This document shows, piece after piece, positions 33,593 to 45,468 of a stretch of DNA of 64,000 bases. The DNA is taken from the NCBI GenBank assembly GCA_949825045.1, contig OX463815.1:21817231-21881230 (forward strand), read 5' to 3'. Under the pieces are notes generated by a model. The model saw only the letters and a program-made list of their open reading frames with translations. It ran no database searches and was not told the origin of the DNA. How positions within the stretch are numbered: the first letter of the stretch is position 1; each line of letters opens with the position of its first letter. The stretch comes from Argyresthia goedartella. Taxonomy: Eukaryota > Arthropoda > Insecta > Lepidoptera > Argyresthiidae. Position numbers and translations under genes: made by a program.

Positions 33593-35700
33593 CATGGCCG
33601 GACTCTTACCCGAAATCACTCAATTGTGAGCCAAAACCGGAACTTGAGAAAATTCAAATAAATTGCATTCTTACTGAATTTCCTTCGAGCAGAAATGCAT
33701 GTCCATTCTATGCAATGTCGTTTTGTGGGAAGGTAGAGTCAAGCAAGCATATTGTAGCCTTCGTTTGGTGCCGCGATTACCCCTCAGAGGCCCACTCAGC
33801 AATTGAGTGGGAGGAGGGGGAAGGGGGGGCTAAGCAGATCTGAGAGTACAAATTCGGGAGGTCTACTATGCCATAAGGTCAAGCCGTAAAGGGGTACTAT
33901 GGTTTCATAGTTATTTTAGGCGGTGGTGTAAATATAGGGATTTCGGGTAGTGTTATATTATTGTTAATAAATAATCGAGATGACACACATTCTGACTGGT
34001 ACGGTTTGCACTCCTCACCTCGTCAGTATATAAAAAATTATCTAAATTTTAAATTTTGAAAAAACAGCCTATCCAGCTTACAGCTTACAGCACACTATAT
34101 TACTCAACTCAGAAGCTAACATTTTTATTTCGTTAAAGCCTTTTTTATAATTAAAATACTTAACAGTGGTGTGTTTTTTAATCAACACGTATTTACTTAC
34201 AGTAAATAATTCTTCCCGAAGCTCATCTTTCACACAATATCACATTCCCTATATTTTTTTGAATTGAACAACCAGACTCCATGGTACCAGGGCAACAGCA
34301 AGCTCTGAGGGTCGCGGGGTCTATCTTGGACAGCGGAAATAGTGACTGCCTCAGTAATTGGGACAGAACGGGCCAGACTACACTGCGTCCATGCACTCCT
34401 GGTAGTCACGGGCCTTCCGAAACAGAAATTGCATTACGCTACGTGCAGATAATGGGGTAGTTTTGGACACGCGGTACGTATCTAATCTAGGTACAGCTGG
34501 ATTCATATCAAGCTTTACTTGTTCAGGGATTGTATACTTTATGTTGTTTCACTCGAGCAACAAAAATATGAACGATTTTATAGTTTATAGTTTATTTATT
34601 TCATAAGAAATAGTTACAGGGTTTTTCTCTAATAGCTTATACTAGGAGGGATGTTCTTATAATTAATTACAAGTTGCGAAGTTGACTTTTAAGTAGAAAT
34701 GGACACGGTGAAGTCTGAACTAGTGTTGCTACTGTATCTCCGACTCCAGCGTCTTCCGACCACCAAAAGCTAGGTTCGAGGAACAGGTATTTAATTTACA
34801 ACTTGTATTGTGCCTTTATACTAAGAACAGAAACAAAACTTATAAGATTAAGTGTAGGTAGGTAATTTAAACACTTCATTCTATGCACTGTACCTAATAT
34901 GCGATAAGATACGATGAACAGTCAAAAGTACATATTGTACCTTACTTATGCATCTATAAAAATGGATCAAGAGAAAACAAAATCCATAAGATAAAGGGAA
35001 CATTCATTATTGAAAAAAGAGAATGAAAATTGTAATTGACTAAGATCAGTTCGAATAACAAAGCCCAAAAATCGTGAGATGTATTTTGTAATGTCGATGT
35101 TGCCATCCTTTTTGTGTTAGTAAATAATAGTGATGTGACTGATCATCATAGTCGAAAACGGTAATAAGTTGATAAATCTTCATCTAAGGGGTTGTCGAAT
35201 CATGTTTTTACACTGAGTAGGAAATACTTACATAGGCTCGGGGACGGTGGAGTACGAGAATAACTTGAGCTATTATAAAAATTACTTGAGATATTTCGAA
35301 ATATCTAATAAGTAACAGTCATCAAACGACTCTCTCACATCAGTCTAGGTCTTAAAAAATACTAAAAATAAAACCTGAAGCGTAGCTTACCCTTAGAAAA
35401 TTGTATATTCATGTCAGCTCATCTAATTTTATTCAATATTATTATATTCAAAGAGGGTAAGTAATATCGACAATATTGATTCTTATTATGCACAAGGGCC
35501 TGATGTAAAGATTCATTAATTCCAGCCTACCAATCCGACAAATTTATAGAGAAAAATCATAACTTTATATTATTATTAGAGAATTTAACTTTAGTTCACA
35601 ACAAATTAATAAATAACATCTAGTAATGAACATACAATAAGAAAAATAATAATAAATAAACAAATAACAATGAAATAAAAGAAAACCATGCAAAAAAAAA
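33593..35700. other. No gene seen
   Basis: CCCACTCA and TGAGTGGG at 33799-33819 form a hairpin followed by a G-rich run. Beyond that the stretch is unique AT-rich sequence with short chance ORFs. Confidence 0.5.
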
Positions 35701-35749
35701 TTGGTTGTTTGTAAAGTAGGTTTACGATCGAGATGTTTACGTGATAAAG

Positions 35750-35935
35750 AGTGAGAGAGACGGAAGATCGGTCCACTCACTCGAACGCTATGCCAGCCTC
35801 CGCTCGTGAGGATTCCGCGTGACAAGTTTCACGGAATGACTGGCAGCGCTCGAGATGAGACGGGAGATCGGTCCGTCTCTCTCTCGTTATACCTGCGATC
35901 GCGCTCGTGAGGTTTTGGTGTGACACAAGTTTCTG
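35750..35935. repeat. Two ~100-bp tandem units, GC-rich
   Basis: GAGA.ACGG.AGATCGGTCC is followed by CGCTCGTGAGG and GTGACA.AAGTTT in both 35751-35830 and 35851-35932. TTTACGTGATAA (35735) and TTATCACGTCAAAA (about 35970) flank the pair as a loose inverted repeat, suggesting one element. Confidence 0.55.
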
Positions 35936-36099
35936 AACATGTCACCCGACTAAAACGATTTTAAAGACGTTATCACGTCAAAAGGATTCCTGAATTTGCT
36001 TGATCATCGGATATCCATCCTCCGCGTTCGAACTGCATTTGAAAAATATTGTTCTTTAAACGAAAATAAAATTCACGACAAATTCATCACACTTTTCCT

Positions 36100-36160
36100 G
36101 TTCATCTACGGAGGAGTTTTCCTTGTGCTGCTCATCTACGGAGGAGTTTCTTGAGTGATG
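36100..36160. repeat. 30-bp tandem repeat, two units
   Basis: TGTTCATCTACGGAGGAGTT and TGCTCATCTACGGAGGAGTT follow each other 29-30 bp apart. Confidence 0.75.
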
Positions 36161-36164
36161 CTAA

Positions 36165-38386
36165 ATCTACAAGTCGATCTGTACTTTATTGATCGACAAA
36201 TGAAATGGCGGCCGGCTGCATTGATTAAAAGTAAACTAACAATATTTGTTAATCCCCTCCTTGCTTTATTATCTCTGCTTAAAGATTTGGCCAAACTCAG
36301 TCATTTTCCCACAGCGGAAACTGAGTTTATTGTTGTGTATGTAAAAGTCAAGTTGGAATCGTAACTCTACTTTTCCTTGCATCGTCTCTTTCGCAGATTC
36401 ATGACGACCCTAAACTAGCGCTAGGCAGTCTTTGTCCTGGCACACGCATGGCTGGAGGCAGCGGAATTTTTAAAAAGAAATTACGTTCTTTGTTTAAAAA
36501 GCTCACGTCCCCGGCAGCACCGGCCAGCGGGTGTGAGTTACGAAATTCGAAATTCTAAACGTGAAATTCTAGGTGCGCGGTCCATCTAACTCGGGGAATA
36601 CTTCGCATCGCCTTGCACTAGATCAGAGGGTTCCGTACTCAGGAAATAATGATGTCCGGTGAGCAACGGTAGTAATTGAAACATACCGCCCCACCGGCGC
36701 AGCGCCCGTGCATAACTGAATTACCGTACGATTCGCGTGGCGGAAATTAAATTGCGCGCTTACTTCGAAATTCTGTGCGCGGCGACATGGGTCAAATCTG
36801 AAATATCAAATGAAAGTGGCAGCCGGTTTATATAGCGAATGACGACGTAACTTTTTGGCCTTAATTGAATTTGGTGGCGAACAACGTGTAGTTAGCTTTG
36901 TTTTTCAGTTAGTCACTTTTATCCGGCATTGTCAGGATCGATTTATCTCAAAGCGGATAACAATAACTATGTAACAGGTGGGTTGAGAAAGTCTGTTGAT
37001 ATGAGCATTTATTTTTAATGTGCATGAGATGGTCCACAACTAACAAAAGTCTAACTGTGCTTTACAGAAGTATCAGAACTTTTTTCACGCTAACCATTCA
37101 GTCGATAGCAGACAGCTATGACTATGAGTTTGGCTAAATCAAAAATATTAAAAATATTACCAGCAGCGTTTTGAGTATATTTATAATCAGTGCATATAGC
37201 CGCCATTTCATTAGTCGATCAATAAAATACAGTCGAAATTTTAGATTTAGGCATGATGGTACGGATTCTAACTGGTCAAACGAATCACTAGCGTACTAAA
37301 AGTCCTCTTACTTGTGCCACCAGTCAGCTCAGGCAAGGCAAAGAGAATGTTAACATAAGACAAGGTCAACCCACTTTAGTGAGATTAACCATTGCTCACG
37401 TCCGCAGGAAATACTTAGATTCCACAGCCCTGCACGCTCCCCCTGGGTAGTTAGCGCTACTAAATCAACAACAAACAAATCAACACTCAAATTTTGAGGT
37501 TCTCAAAAGAGAACATGTCCAAATTGTCTAAAAACGTGATATTGGCAAATTAACTTAGTTGTTTGACCGCCATTAAGTAATAAATTGAAAACATCAGGAG
37601 GGTTTCGAAAACCTTTTATGTTTGTAAGTTTAAATTTGATTTAATGATGTATAGGTATATTTCCACTTTAATTTTGATTGAATTTATGTGAAAAAAATGC
37701 AGATATTGGTTGTTTCTGTGATAATATTGAAAAAATATATGCTTATCGATTACTTAAATTCACCAGATCATAATTTGCAAATTGATAAAATAAAAAAAAT
37801 ATATTAATAAAACTTTATTTCTTGGGTTAATAATGCCATGTTTTTAATTCATAATAAAACTATCGATATTACTCTGTTCTTGTGTTTTGTTTTGATAATT
37901 TAGTTTAGTGTCGTGTCTCATCGTTTAATTAGTCTACAGAAATACCTACGACGCACGAACCATGCCCACTGAAATCAGTAAAATAACTGGAAGCCCGAAC
38001 CGCACTCAACGGTGAAGGCTTTTTTTCCTACATTATTGAAAATACACAACTTGCTTGTTTACGAAAAATTACGACACACAAATCGACCCCAGATCATTCG
38101 GATTAAGTTCAAAACAAGAACATCACCATAGTAACCATTTTTCCATTCCAATACGCCATAATTCGCTTTATTTACCCAAAACTTAAACTTGTTTTAGGAC
38201 GGTCCTGGTTATTTTGCGGATCAGTTTAGACTCCATAACTGAATAGGAATAAGACTTGGGGTAACCCCCCTTAATTGTTAGTCTCTCATTTTCTTTCCCC
38301 TTTACGTTGTACTTACATTTAAGTTTAAAAATACAAGTACATTAGTAGAACCATAAAGTATTTTTAACGACATTTACGAACTGAAG
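36165..38386. other. No gene seen
   Basis: Mixed composition, with a somewhat GC-richer part at 36400-36800 and AT-rich sequence beyond. No ORF with a recognisable domain and no repeat that I can bound. Confidence 0.5.
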
Positions 38387-38767
38387 TGTCCGTCGCCTAG
38401 CGGAATACGCACATCGGAAACGATCATGCAGGTAGCAACATCGGGCTGACGCGGGTACTGGATGGGTATCCGTTTCTATGTGTTTGGGGATTGGGGCATT
38501 TGTTTGGGGCGCTTCCGTGTTTCGGATGACACGTTAAGCTGTAGGCACCGGCTACTATCGCTACTCGGTGGTAGTAGTCGTCAAGCTGGTCAGAGGCCCT
38601 AATAGGGCAGCTTGAAAACATCTGACAGTCGGGTTGGCCACTAGCCCAACACCCCTCCATCAACCCGCACTGAGCCAGCATGGTGGAGTATGGCTCAATC
38701 TTACTCCTAGCCGAGTAAAGGGCTGGGCCCCTCGGTGGGGACATTTATGGGCTACATTATTATTATT
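38387..38767 (+). mobile_element. SINE-c copy 2
   Basis: The head TGTCCGTCGCCTAGCGGAAT contains a good A-box-like segment. The full body follows, ending GGTGGGGACATTTATGGGCT and an ATT tail. Confidence 0.83.
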
Positions 38768-39747
38768 TGGCTAAACGTGGGCCCAACTGTGCCTATGCCA
38801 CCCCGCATGGGATAAGGCGTGACGTGACTCATGTGTACGAGTTTATTTAAATCTGCAGCAAATATAAAAATCCTCTCGCAATCTAGCACGGTTGTTATAA
38901 ACTTCGCCAGGTTGTTCTCAAAGAAGAATTGTACTTGTTTGATTCAATGCAGTTTCCAGTCGGATATAAACTGATTTTGTTGCAAACTGAAATTGAGGAA
39001 GAACCTACTCGTCTCGCAAAGTTTTGTGGCGTGTGTCTAGAGGAGCTTGAGTTTCTAAGACGGGGGCAATCAAGATATTCACTCTATTCATACTCTCGCA
39101 TTTTATGGTACTAAAGTTAATACCGCAGGTTTCAAGCTCTTTCGCGGACGGTATCCAAATGGGGCGTATTACGTTTTGGATACTATATATTTTTGTATTG
39201 GAACACATGTAACGCTAGAGAAGTCGTGTCCATTTGCAGGCTATAACACACGTGTCACGTATCACAATTACTATTAGTTAAGCAATTGTGACACGAATGC
39301 TATAGAAGTCAAACGCTATAGCCGTAAACTGAAGGAGCAAGCGAGAAAGAACTATCCAAAAAGTGCTTAAATATGACACTAACCGACCTGTGGAAATCAC
39401 AAAGAGTACCGATAATTGCAATGGAAATGGGAATTCTCTAGAAGTTCCGTCCAAAACAGCGAATCCAAAGACGAACTCTATAGCATTTGCGTCATTCTGA
39501 TTTTTTCATTGATTGATTGATTGATTGATTGATTTTAGCATTTGCTGACCGCGATAGTGTTAAGAATGTAGAATATAGGTTTGTGACATGTATTATCATC
39601 CGTTTATAATAACGAATTATAAATTATGAAATTATGAATGTAATTTGAAGATTAGAGGCCAATTGATAAGCACTTACACGAATAAGTAAATGACAAAAAA
39701 AATACTGATTTGTGTTGTGGTGAGTTGGCTGTTTTTCTTAATATAAC
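38768..39747. other. No gene; TTGA microsatellite
   Basis: A run of ATTG/TTGA units lies at 39508-39534. An imperfect palindrome (GGCTATA, GTGTCAC and their mirrors) spans about 39238-39335. The 61-codon ORF at 38929 has no recognisable domain. Confidence 0.5.
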
Positions 39748-39976
39748 TGTAGCCCATTGATGTTCCCACAGAGGGGCACAGGCCTTTACCCGGATACGAG
39801 TAAGATTGAGCCATACCCCATCACGCTGGATCAGAGCGGGTTTGATGGAGGGTTTATATGACTAGTTGTCATACCACCAAGTAGCGAAAGAAGCCGGGAC
39901 CTACGGCTTAACGTGTCATCCGAAGCACGGAACGCCCGATAATGTACTTAAGATAAATTAATTATCTCATTGGTAC
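39748..39976 (-). mobile_element. SINE-d copy 1, 3' portion (split by insertion)
   Basis: The minus strand carries the 3' body of SINE-d up to the segment GAGATAATTAATTTATCTTA. The remaining head lies at 40945-41016, on the other side of a 968-bp insertion. Confidence 0.85.
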
Positions 39977-40944
39977 TATCAGTAGCAGAAGTTGAAGCCC
40001 ACTTCAAAACTAATTTCCCTTGCAGCTAGTGTGGCGGTAAACCCTGGCTTTTGTTAAACTTTTTGTCGAATTTCAAAAACCATTTGTTTTGTTTTGACTT
40101 TTAAGTGTTGGGCTGCATGGGAAAAAAAACCTTACAGTGGTCTTCCACAACTGCTGATAATGGTATATATGTTACGGCTAAAGCTAGGTGTGAAACTAAA
40201 CTTAAGTTTAGCCGGCTAGTCTTAAGATTAATTTCTAGCCTCAGCTAATGTCCGAAATAATGTTCATTGCGATAAATGATTTCAACATTAGTCGGCTAAA
40301 CTGCAGTTTAGCCTCAACGCAGTTGAAGCTAAAGATGGGTGAGAAAATATGGTTGACATTAGCCGACTAAACTTAAGTTTATTTTTCAGTATACCTAATG
40401 TTGAAAAATTACCGTGTTAATCTGGAATAAGTGATGATAATGATTTGGTAGCCGTAAACACTGCGCTAGCTTAGGTGAAGGATAAAGGGGGTGAGCGAAG
40501 CGAAGCCCCCTTTATCCTTCGTGTTAGATTGAACATGTAAGAACAACAAAAAATACTTATACTCGTCTTATTATCGTTTTTGTTGTTCTTACATGTTCAA
40601 CCTAATACGAAGGATAAAGGGGGATTCGCTTCGCTCACCTCCTTTACCCTTCACCTAAGCTACCGCAGTGGTTTGCCCTGATATTAGAAATAGTTTTCTC
40701 ATTTGAATAAAATTACCTCGCTCCGCTCCCCGCAATCGCACGAATACTTCGTTTTCAACATTAGCTAACTAATGTCCAACATTAGACGAAACGCATCGGC
40801 TAATGTGCAGTATAGCCGATTAAAGATGACATCCGTTATCACAAACGAACATGACTTCGGACATTAGCCGAGGCTTGAAATTAATCTTAAGACTAGCCGG
40901 CTAAACTTAAGTTTAGTTTCACACCCAGCTTTAGCCGTAACATA
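39977..40944. mobile_element. Palindromic insertion inside SINE-d, nested
   Basis: It splits the SINE between GGTAC and ATGGTC, with TAC present on both sides. Two parts are visible. 39977-40160 has weakly inverted ends (TATCAGTAGCAG and CTGCTGATA). 40166-40946 is a fold-back element with 90-bp arms (40166-40255 and 40857-40946) starting TATATGTTACGGCTAAAGC. No ORF is present. Confidence 0.82.
40456..40672. mobile_element. Palindrome built from two copies of the GCTTCGC module
   Basis: The arms run from AACACTGCGCTAGCTTAGG to AACATGTAAGAACAACAAAAA and back, with a loop of about 20 bp. Each arm has its own hairpin (GGATAAAGGGGG with CCCCCTTTATCC in the left arm). It sits inside the fold-back element above. 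Confidence 0.8.
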
Positions 40945-41016
40945 TACATGGTCAGGAATCGAACGCGCATCTCCTGCAAGAAAAGCAAACGTGAAAACCA
41001 CTAGACCACCGAGCAC
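40945..41016 (-). mobile_element. SINE-d copy 1, tRNA-derived head
   Basis: On the minus strand GCTCGGTGGTCTAGTGGTTT is an A-box region like that of a tRNA, and CGTTCGATTCC is the B box. It rejoins the body at 39976 when the insertion is ignored. Confidence 0.85.
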
Positions 41017-41826
41017 ACGTTTCCTAGTAAAACGTCTTTAATCACATACACGAACTTGAACGAAATGGTTATTATTTTTCAACTCGTTTTTACCACCCAC
41101 TAAGTAGAGGATCTATCTATATAATAACAAACAAAATAAACGGTATTTCATCCATCAAATCAACTTAAAACATGCAGTTACCAAACTCGATGAACAGTGT
41201 TACGTATCTGTGATGGTGCCGCACTCATTTAGATAAAACTGCCGATCGTATAACCTCAAATCGTATAACGAACGAACAGAGATCCTTGCACCCGTCTTCA
41301 TCATAAAGCTAGTTATGCCCCCATAAAATTTGTCACAATCAAAATCGGCTTTGAATCTACTTTTTATAAGCCATAAAATACTTTTGCACTAAAGCTAGAT
41401 CTTTGTTGTTTTATGCCAGTTTGCTCGTTAAGCTAACGTGTCGTGTGTAAGCACCCTAACTAATAATGATGCACCATAAAGTTCGCGATATGAACTGTTT
41501 TGACGAACCGTAAAAAGTTGAGGGTATAGTTTTGGAACAACTGCTCGGCCCTCTCCGTCCCGTGCGCTTGGTCGAAAATGTATGGAGTAAAAGATATAGT
41601 TGCTCCGATCGAATCGGTTTAAAATGAAAGTTGTTCAGAATTATGTCCCTTGAAATGTGACTAAAGAAAAAATAATATTAAAGAAAGTCATAAAGGAAGA
41701 AAGAAAGAAATAATGTAGAAAGAAATAATTTATTGCCAAGTATTAAAAAAGTGCTACAAGTGCTACACCTTTCTGTTAAACTCTATGAGCTACATTGTTC
41801 CTTACCTAATGACGTCACTTTAAATA
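41017..41826. other. No gene seen
   Basis: Unique-looking sequence. A GAAA-rich patch lies at 41690-41730. Confidence 0.5.
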
Positions 41827-42190
41827 TGTCACCGAAATCTTTTATAATCTAACGTTTTTTTCTCGTTAGTTTACAAACTATCGATAAATTGTAAATTGTA
41901 CCGTACTGCTTACTATATGACGCGTTAGTTTATAACAGAACCGTTAAATTGTGAACTGGTTTAAACTTCAATTGCAAACGAAATACCAGGGCAAACACTA
42001 CGGTAGCTTAGGTGTAGACTAGAGGGGGCGAGCCCAGCGTAGCCCCTGAATAGTCTGCGTGTTAGGTTGACATGTAAGAATAAAGGAAACGTAAATTCGA
42101 AACCCTGACGTTCTGTTTTACATTTGTCGATAGTTTATCAAACTAACGCGTTAGTTTATAAACTTACGGTTATAAACTATCGCGCACGCA
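41827..42190. mobile_element. TGTCACC element, copy 3, right end degraded
   Basis: It starts TGTCACCGAAATCT and contains CGTTAGTTTACAAACTATCG, TACTGCTTACTATATGACGC, the module in inverted orientation (ACTACGGTAGCTTAGGTG, GGGGGCGAGC) and AAACTAACGCGTTAGTTTA. The mirror GGTGACA end is not visible. Confidence 0.7.
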
Positions 42191-42604
42191 CATTATGTAT
42201 GTATTTATATAAATTTCTTAGGTATCAGTATATAGTAGATGATGTTATTTCTCAATTAGCCCCGGTATCCATTTCAGCTCTCGTTGCTCTGTAAAAGCTT
42301 ATGCGGGTTCTATGTAACCTCTACCTTTTTAGACCATTCTAATTTTATAATACATTATGTCTAGAATCTTACAGAGATGGTGTAGCTTAGCTCGAACATG
42401 AGTGTGGCAGATCGTGACATTCATCGCCATCCGAGGATCGTCTACGAGTGGTTTTAGATGGGAGGCTATTTGTTTTTTTACCTTATTCGATTGGAACAGG
42501 CCGCGGAAATATGACGTATAGGTGAGATCCATTTGATATAAAATGACGTCCCATACGAGCTAAAAATCAAGTAATTTTATGAAGTAGTCAATATCACGAC
42601 GCTT

Positions 42605-42850
42605 TCTTTATGATCATCATCATCATCATGATCATATTGATAATCGGCAGACTGTTTCCGTCCACTGCTGGGTAATCCTTCTCCGCTTAGTGCCAACTTA
42701 TCCGTACCTGTGACAATCAAGTCCAGGTTTCCACGCAATACTGGTGAAATTTTCGTCGTCGGGTTCTTTGAAACCAGTTAATTGTAAACCTCATCAATCA
42801 GATTAACCCACACAGCCTTACCTCGAAGGGGACCTAACTCTCCCTAAAGG
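42605..42850. repeat. Lepidoptera-type repeat with ATC run and GTCCACTGCTGG core
   Basis: ATCATCATCATC precedes GTTTCCGTCCACTGCTGG. Repeats of this form are abundant in moth and butterfly genomes. The class is unknown to me. No ORF is present. Confidence 0.5.
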
Positions 42851-43280
42851 ATTTAAATTTTCCTCTCGCTAGTTTTATTAAACGAATCTACCTAAATATC
42901 TTTCTTATCTCGCGAAGGAAAACTGTTAACGACTTAATTTGGTTTCTGCAAGTATAAGAGCACTTAAGCACCAGTTAGCAGAAGACGGTACTATGATTAT
43001 GCGTTTTAGACTCTGTTAAACCTTAAGACTGGGCAACCCAACGGAAGAGCTTAGAATTTCTCGCTCCGCTTACATTTTACGGAATAGGATTCAAATGTGA
43101 AAAAGGCCATAACAGTTCTATAGAGGCGTACCCGAGCAAGATAACTTAACATTTTTACAACGATTAAATAAATAACAAGAACATAAATTCAATAAAAAAA
43201 TAGCAAAAATATATTCTGATTATGTGATAACTTCGGGAGACTTTTCTATCGAGCAAAAATAATCAATTTGCGTTTATATA
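42851..43280. other. No gene seen
   Basis: AT-rich sequence without a repeat that I recognise. Confidence 0.5.
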
Positions 43281-43721
43281 TGTCACCATAAGATCGTCAA
43301 ACCGTTAGTTTATAAAATAACGCGTTAGTTGATCAACTATCGACAGATAATAAACGAGACTGACAGGATTTAGAATATACGTTTCTTTTGTTCTAACATG
43401 TCAACCTAACACGAAGAATATTTAGGGGCTTCGCTGCGCTCGCCCCCTCTAGTCTTCAACTAAGCTACCGCAGTGTTTGAATATATGTTTTGCTCGCTCA
43501 AAACATAAACTGGTATTTCGTTTGCAATTAAATTTTAAACCAGTTTACTATTTAACGGTTTTAACCGTTCGTTCATCAACTAACGCGTCATATAGTAAGC
43601 AGTACGCTACAGTATACTATCTGTCGATCGTATACTGTAGCGTAACAGTAACAGTTGATCAGTTCACGAGAAATAAAACGTTAGTTTATCAACTAACGGT
43701 TTTGATAATCTAACGGTGACA
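43281..43721. mobile_element. Palindromic TGTCACC element, copy 4, TATA target duplication
   Basis: TGTCACCATAAGATCGTCAA is mirrored by the sequence ending at 43721. TATA stands on both sides (43277-43280 and 43722-43725). It contains the GCTTCGC/CTACCGCAGTG module and a perfect 15-bp inverted repeat (TACGCTACAGTATAC at 43603-43617, mirror at 43630-43644). Confidence 0.85.
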
Positions 43722-43976
43722 TATACGTTCACAAATCCCTGCTGACACTCAGGATCAACAAGCTTGTATAGAGAAACGACTGATTTAATACTCCTGTTCT
43801 ATATTTAATACTTCATTCGGCTCATTGGCTCTCGTAGCAGATGCACGCGTCTTATTAGAGTGCTGGTATTATCAACAACAATGTAGTAGTGTGCTTACAC
43901 ACACAAGTACCTAGTGATGGAGATAACGGAGTATCAATATCGAATATCGAGTATCGATGGTGATTAAATAACCATT

Positions 43977-45166
43977 ATGGAAAAATATTTGATCCCTAGA
44001 ACCTCATCTGGTGAAAGCTTTGCAGCAAAAAGAATACGAGATGATACCCATTCAAATAACTGGAGTCAATCAAAGTGAGTAGCGCATAGACGCACGCCAC
44101 CCGCCAACCAGAAAATCCCACTAAGCAACCGCTATAAAGATGTTGCAGATTACGTCGAGGACGGCAGCTCAGTTGACACCCCAGTACTATTCGCAAGCTA
44201 CGAAAGAGCCAGATCCAATAAAGTCCCTTCCATATTTATTGAATTAAAGGAAGATTGGACCCACCAATCTGTAGTATGAATGATATAATCACATGCTAAA
44301 CGGTACCAATTACGATACAAGAGGAAATGGAAAGGTAGCAATTATTTGTTATACTAATGAAGCTTATAAATGATGGACTTACAAAAGGTAATTTGTCCTT
44401 CTACACGTATACTCGTAAGGAAGAGAAATTGCCTAAGGTGGTCAACCATGGACTACAATTATACACAGTGTTGGAGAAGAATTAAATTGACTCGGATTCC
44501 AGAAAGCTTTCAGCACCGAACTAAGGCGAGCCTCTGGAGAGGAATCAATGTTGCCACCAATAATAGTCCAACTACCACCTGGGACGGACATCGTCAAGGT
44601 ACTTTAAGTGAACTATTTGTATAACTGCTCAATCCAAATGCAAAAGTACAGACCTAACAGTACAACCGGTACCCAATGGTAGCGATGCCAAAGATTTGGT
44701 CATGCTTCAAAAAACTGCAAACTACCCGAGAGATGTGTTAAATGTATGGAAACTCACGTGACAAAAGATTGCCTTAAGAAGGACCGCACAACTCCAGCAC
44801 TTTGTTGCAATTTTAATGAGAACCACCCAGCAAATCATCGCCAGTGCAAGGAACGACTCAAGTATCTTCAACAAATTGACACCAAAAAAGCTCTTCAATA
44901 TAAGACCCCAAAGCTATAACTCGACCGCATGATGAAAGTTCTTGGGCTGATATTACTAGTGGCAAGAAATCGGAAAAGTATATCTACCGCTTAAACTCAT
45001 GAGCCCGCAGTTAACAACCAGTGCCCAGAGAAACAAAAACCAGATGATCCTGTCATATTGGAAAAACTACTAATCTTATCCATCATTAAGCGCGTCAAAC
45101 GGGAATTTGTATCCTTGGAAACCATGTCAATTAAAGTTACTCTCATTGTTTCTCACTTGGGTAAAT
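43977..45166 (+). pseudogene. LINE F ORF1, Gag-like protein with zinc knuckles
   Basis: The frame starts MEKYLIPRTSSGES at 43977 and is followed, across frameshifts and stops, by QKIPLSNRYKDVADYVEDG, PSIFIELKEDW, and a PRE_C2HC-type segment (NLSFYTYTRKEEKLPKVVNH). It then has CCHC knuckles: CQRFGHASKNC, CVKCMETHVTKDC and CCNFNENHPANHRQC at about 44690-44850. Jockey-group ORF1 proteins have this order and bind the element RNA. At least three disruptions make it non-functional. Confidence 0.85.
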
Positions 45167-45178
45167 ATGTCTTTATAA

Positions 45179-45468
45179 TGTAGCCCAGTAATGTCCCCAC
45201 CAAGGGGTACAAGCCTTTACCGGAAACGTGTAAAATCAAGCCATACTCCACCACGCTGGCTCAGTGCGGGTTGATGGAGGGATTTAACGACCACTACCAC
45301 GTAGCCATAGAAGCCGGGACCTACAGCTTAACGTGCCATCCGAAACACTGAACGTATGATAATGTACTTAAGATAAATTAATTATCTCATTGATACATGG
45401 TCTGGAATACAACCTGCATCTCCTGTGTGAGAAGAAAGCGTGAAACCCGTTAGACCACGGAGCTCTAC
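45179..45468 (-). mobile_element. SINE-d copy 2, inserted at the ORF1/ORF2 junction of LINE F
   Basis: The head (GAGCTCCGTGGTCTAACGGG) and body on the minus strand are complete. Twelve-base flanks match at nine positions (ATGTCTTTATAA at 45167-45178, ATGTCTAGTAAA at 45469-45480) and look like an aged target-site duplication. The ORF2 start codon lies within it. Confidence 0.87.

Noticed and set aside
36955..36970. GCGGATAACAAT, like part of the lac operator
   Set aside because: Only 12 bases match and the flanks are not lac or vector sequence. It is chance in an insect genome.
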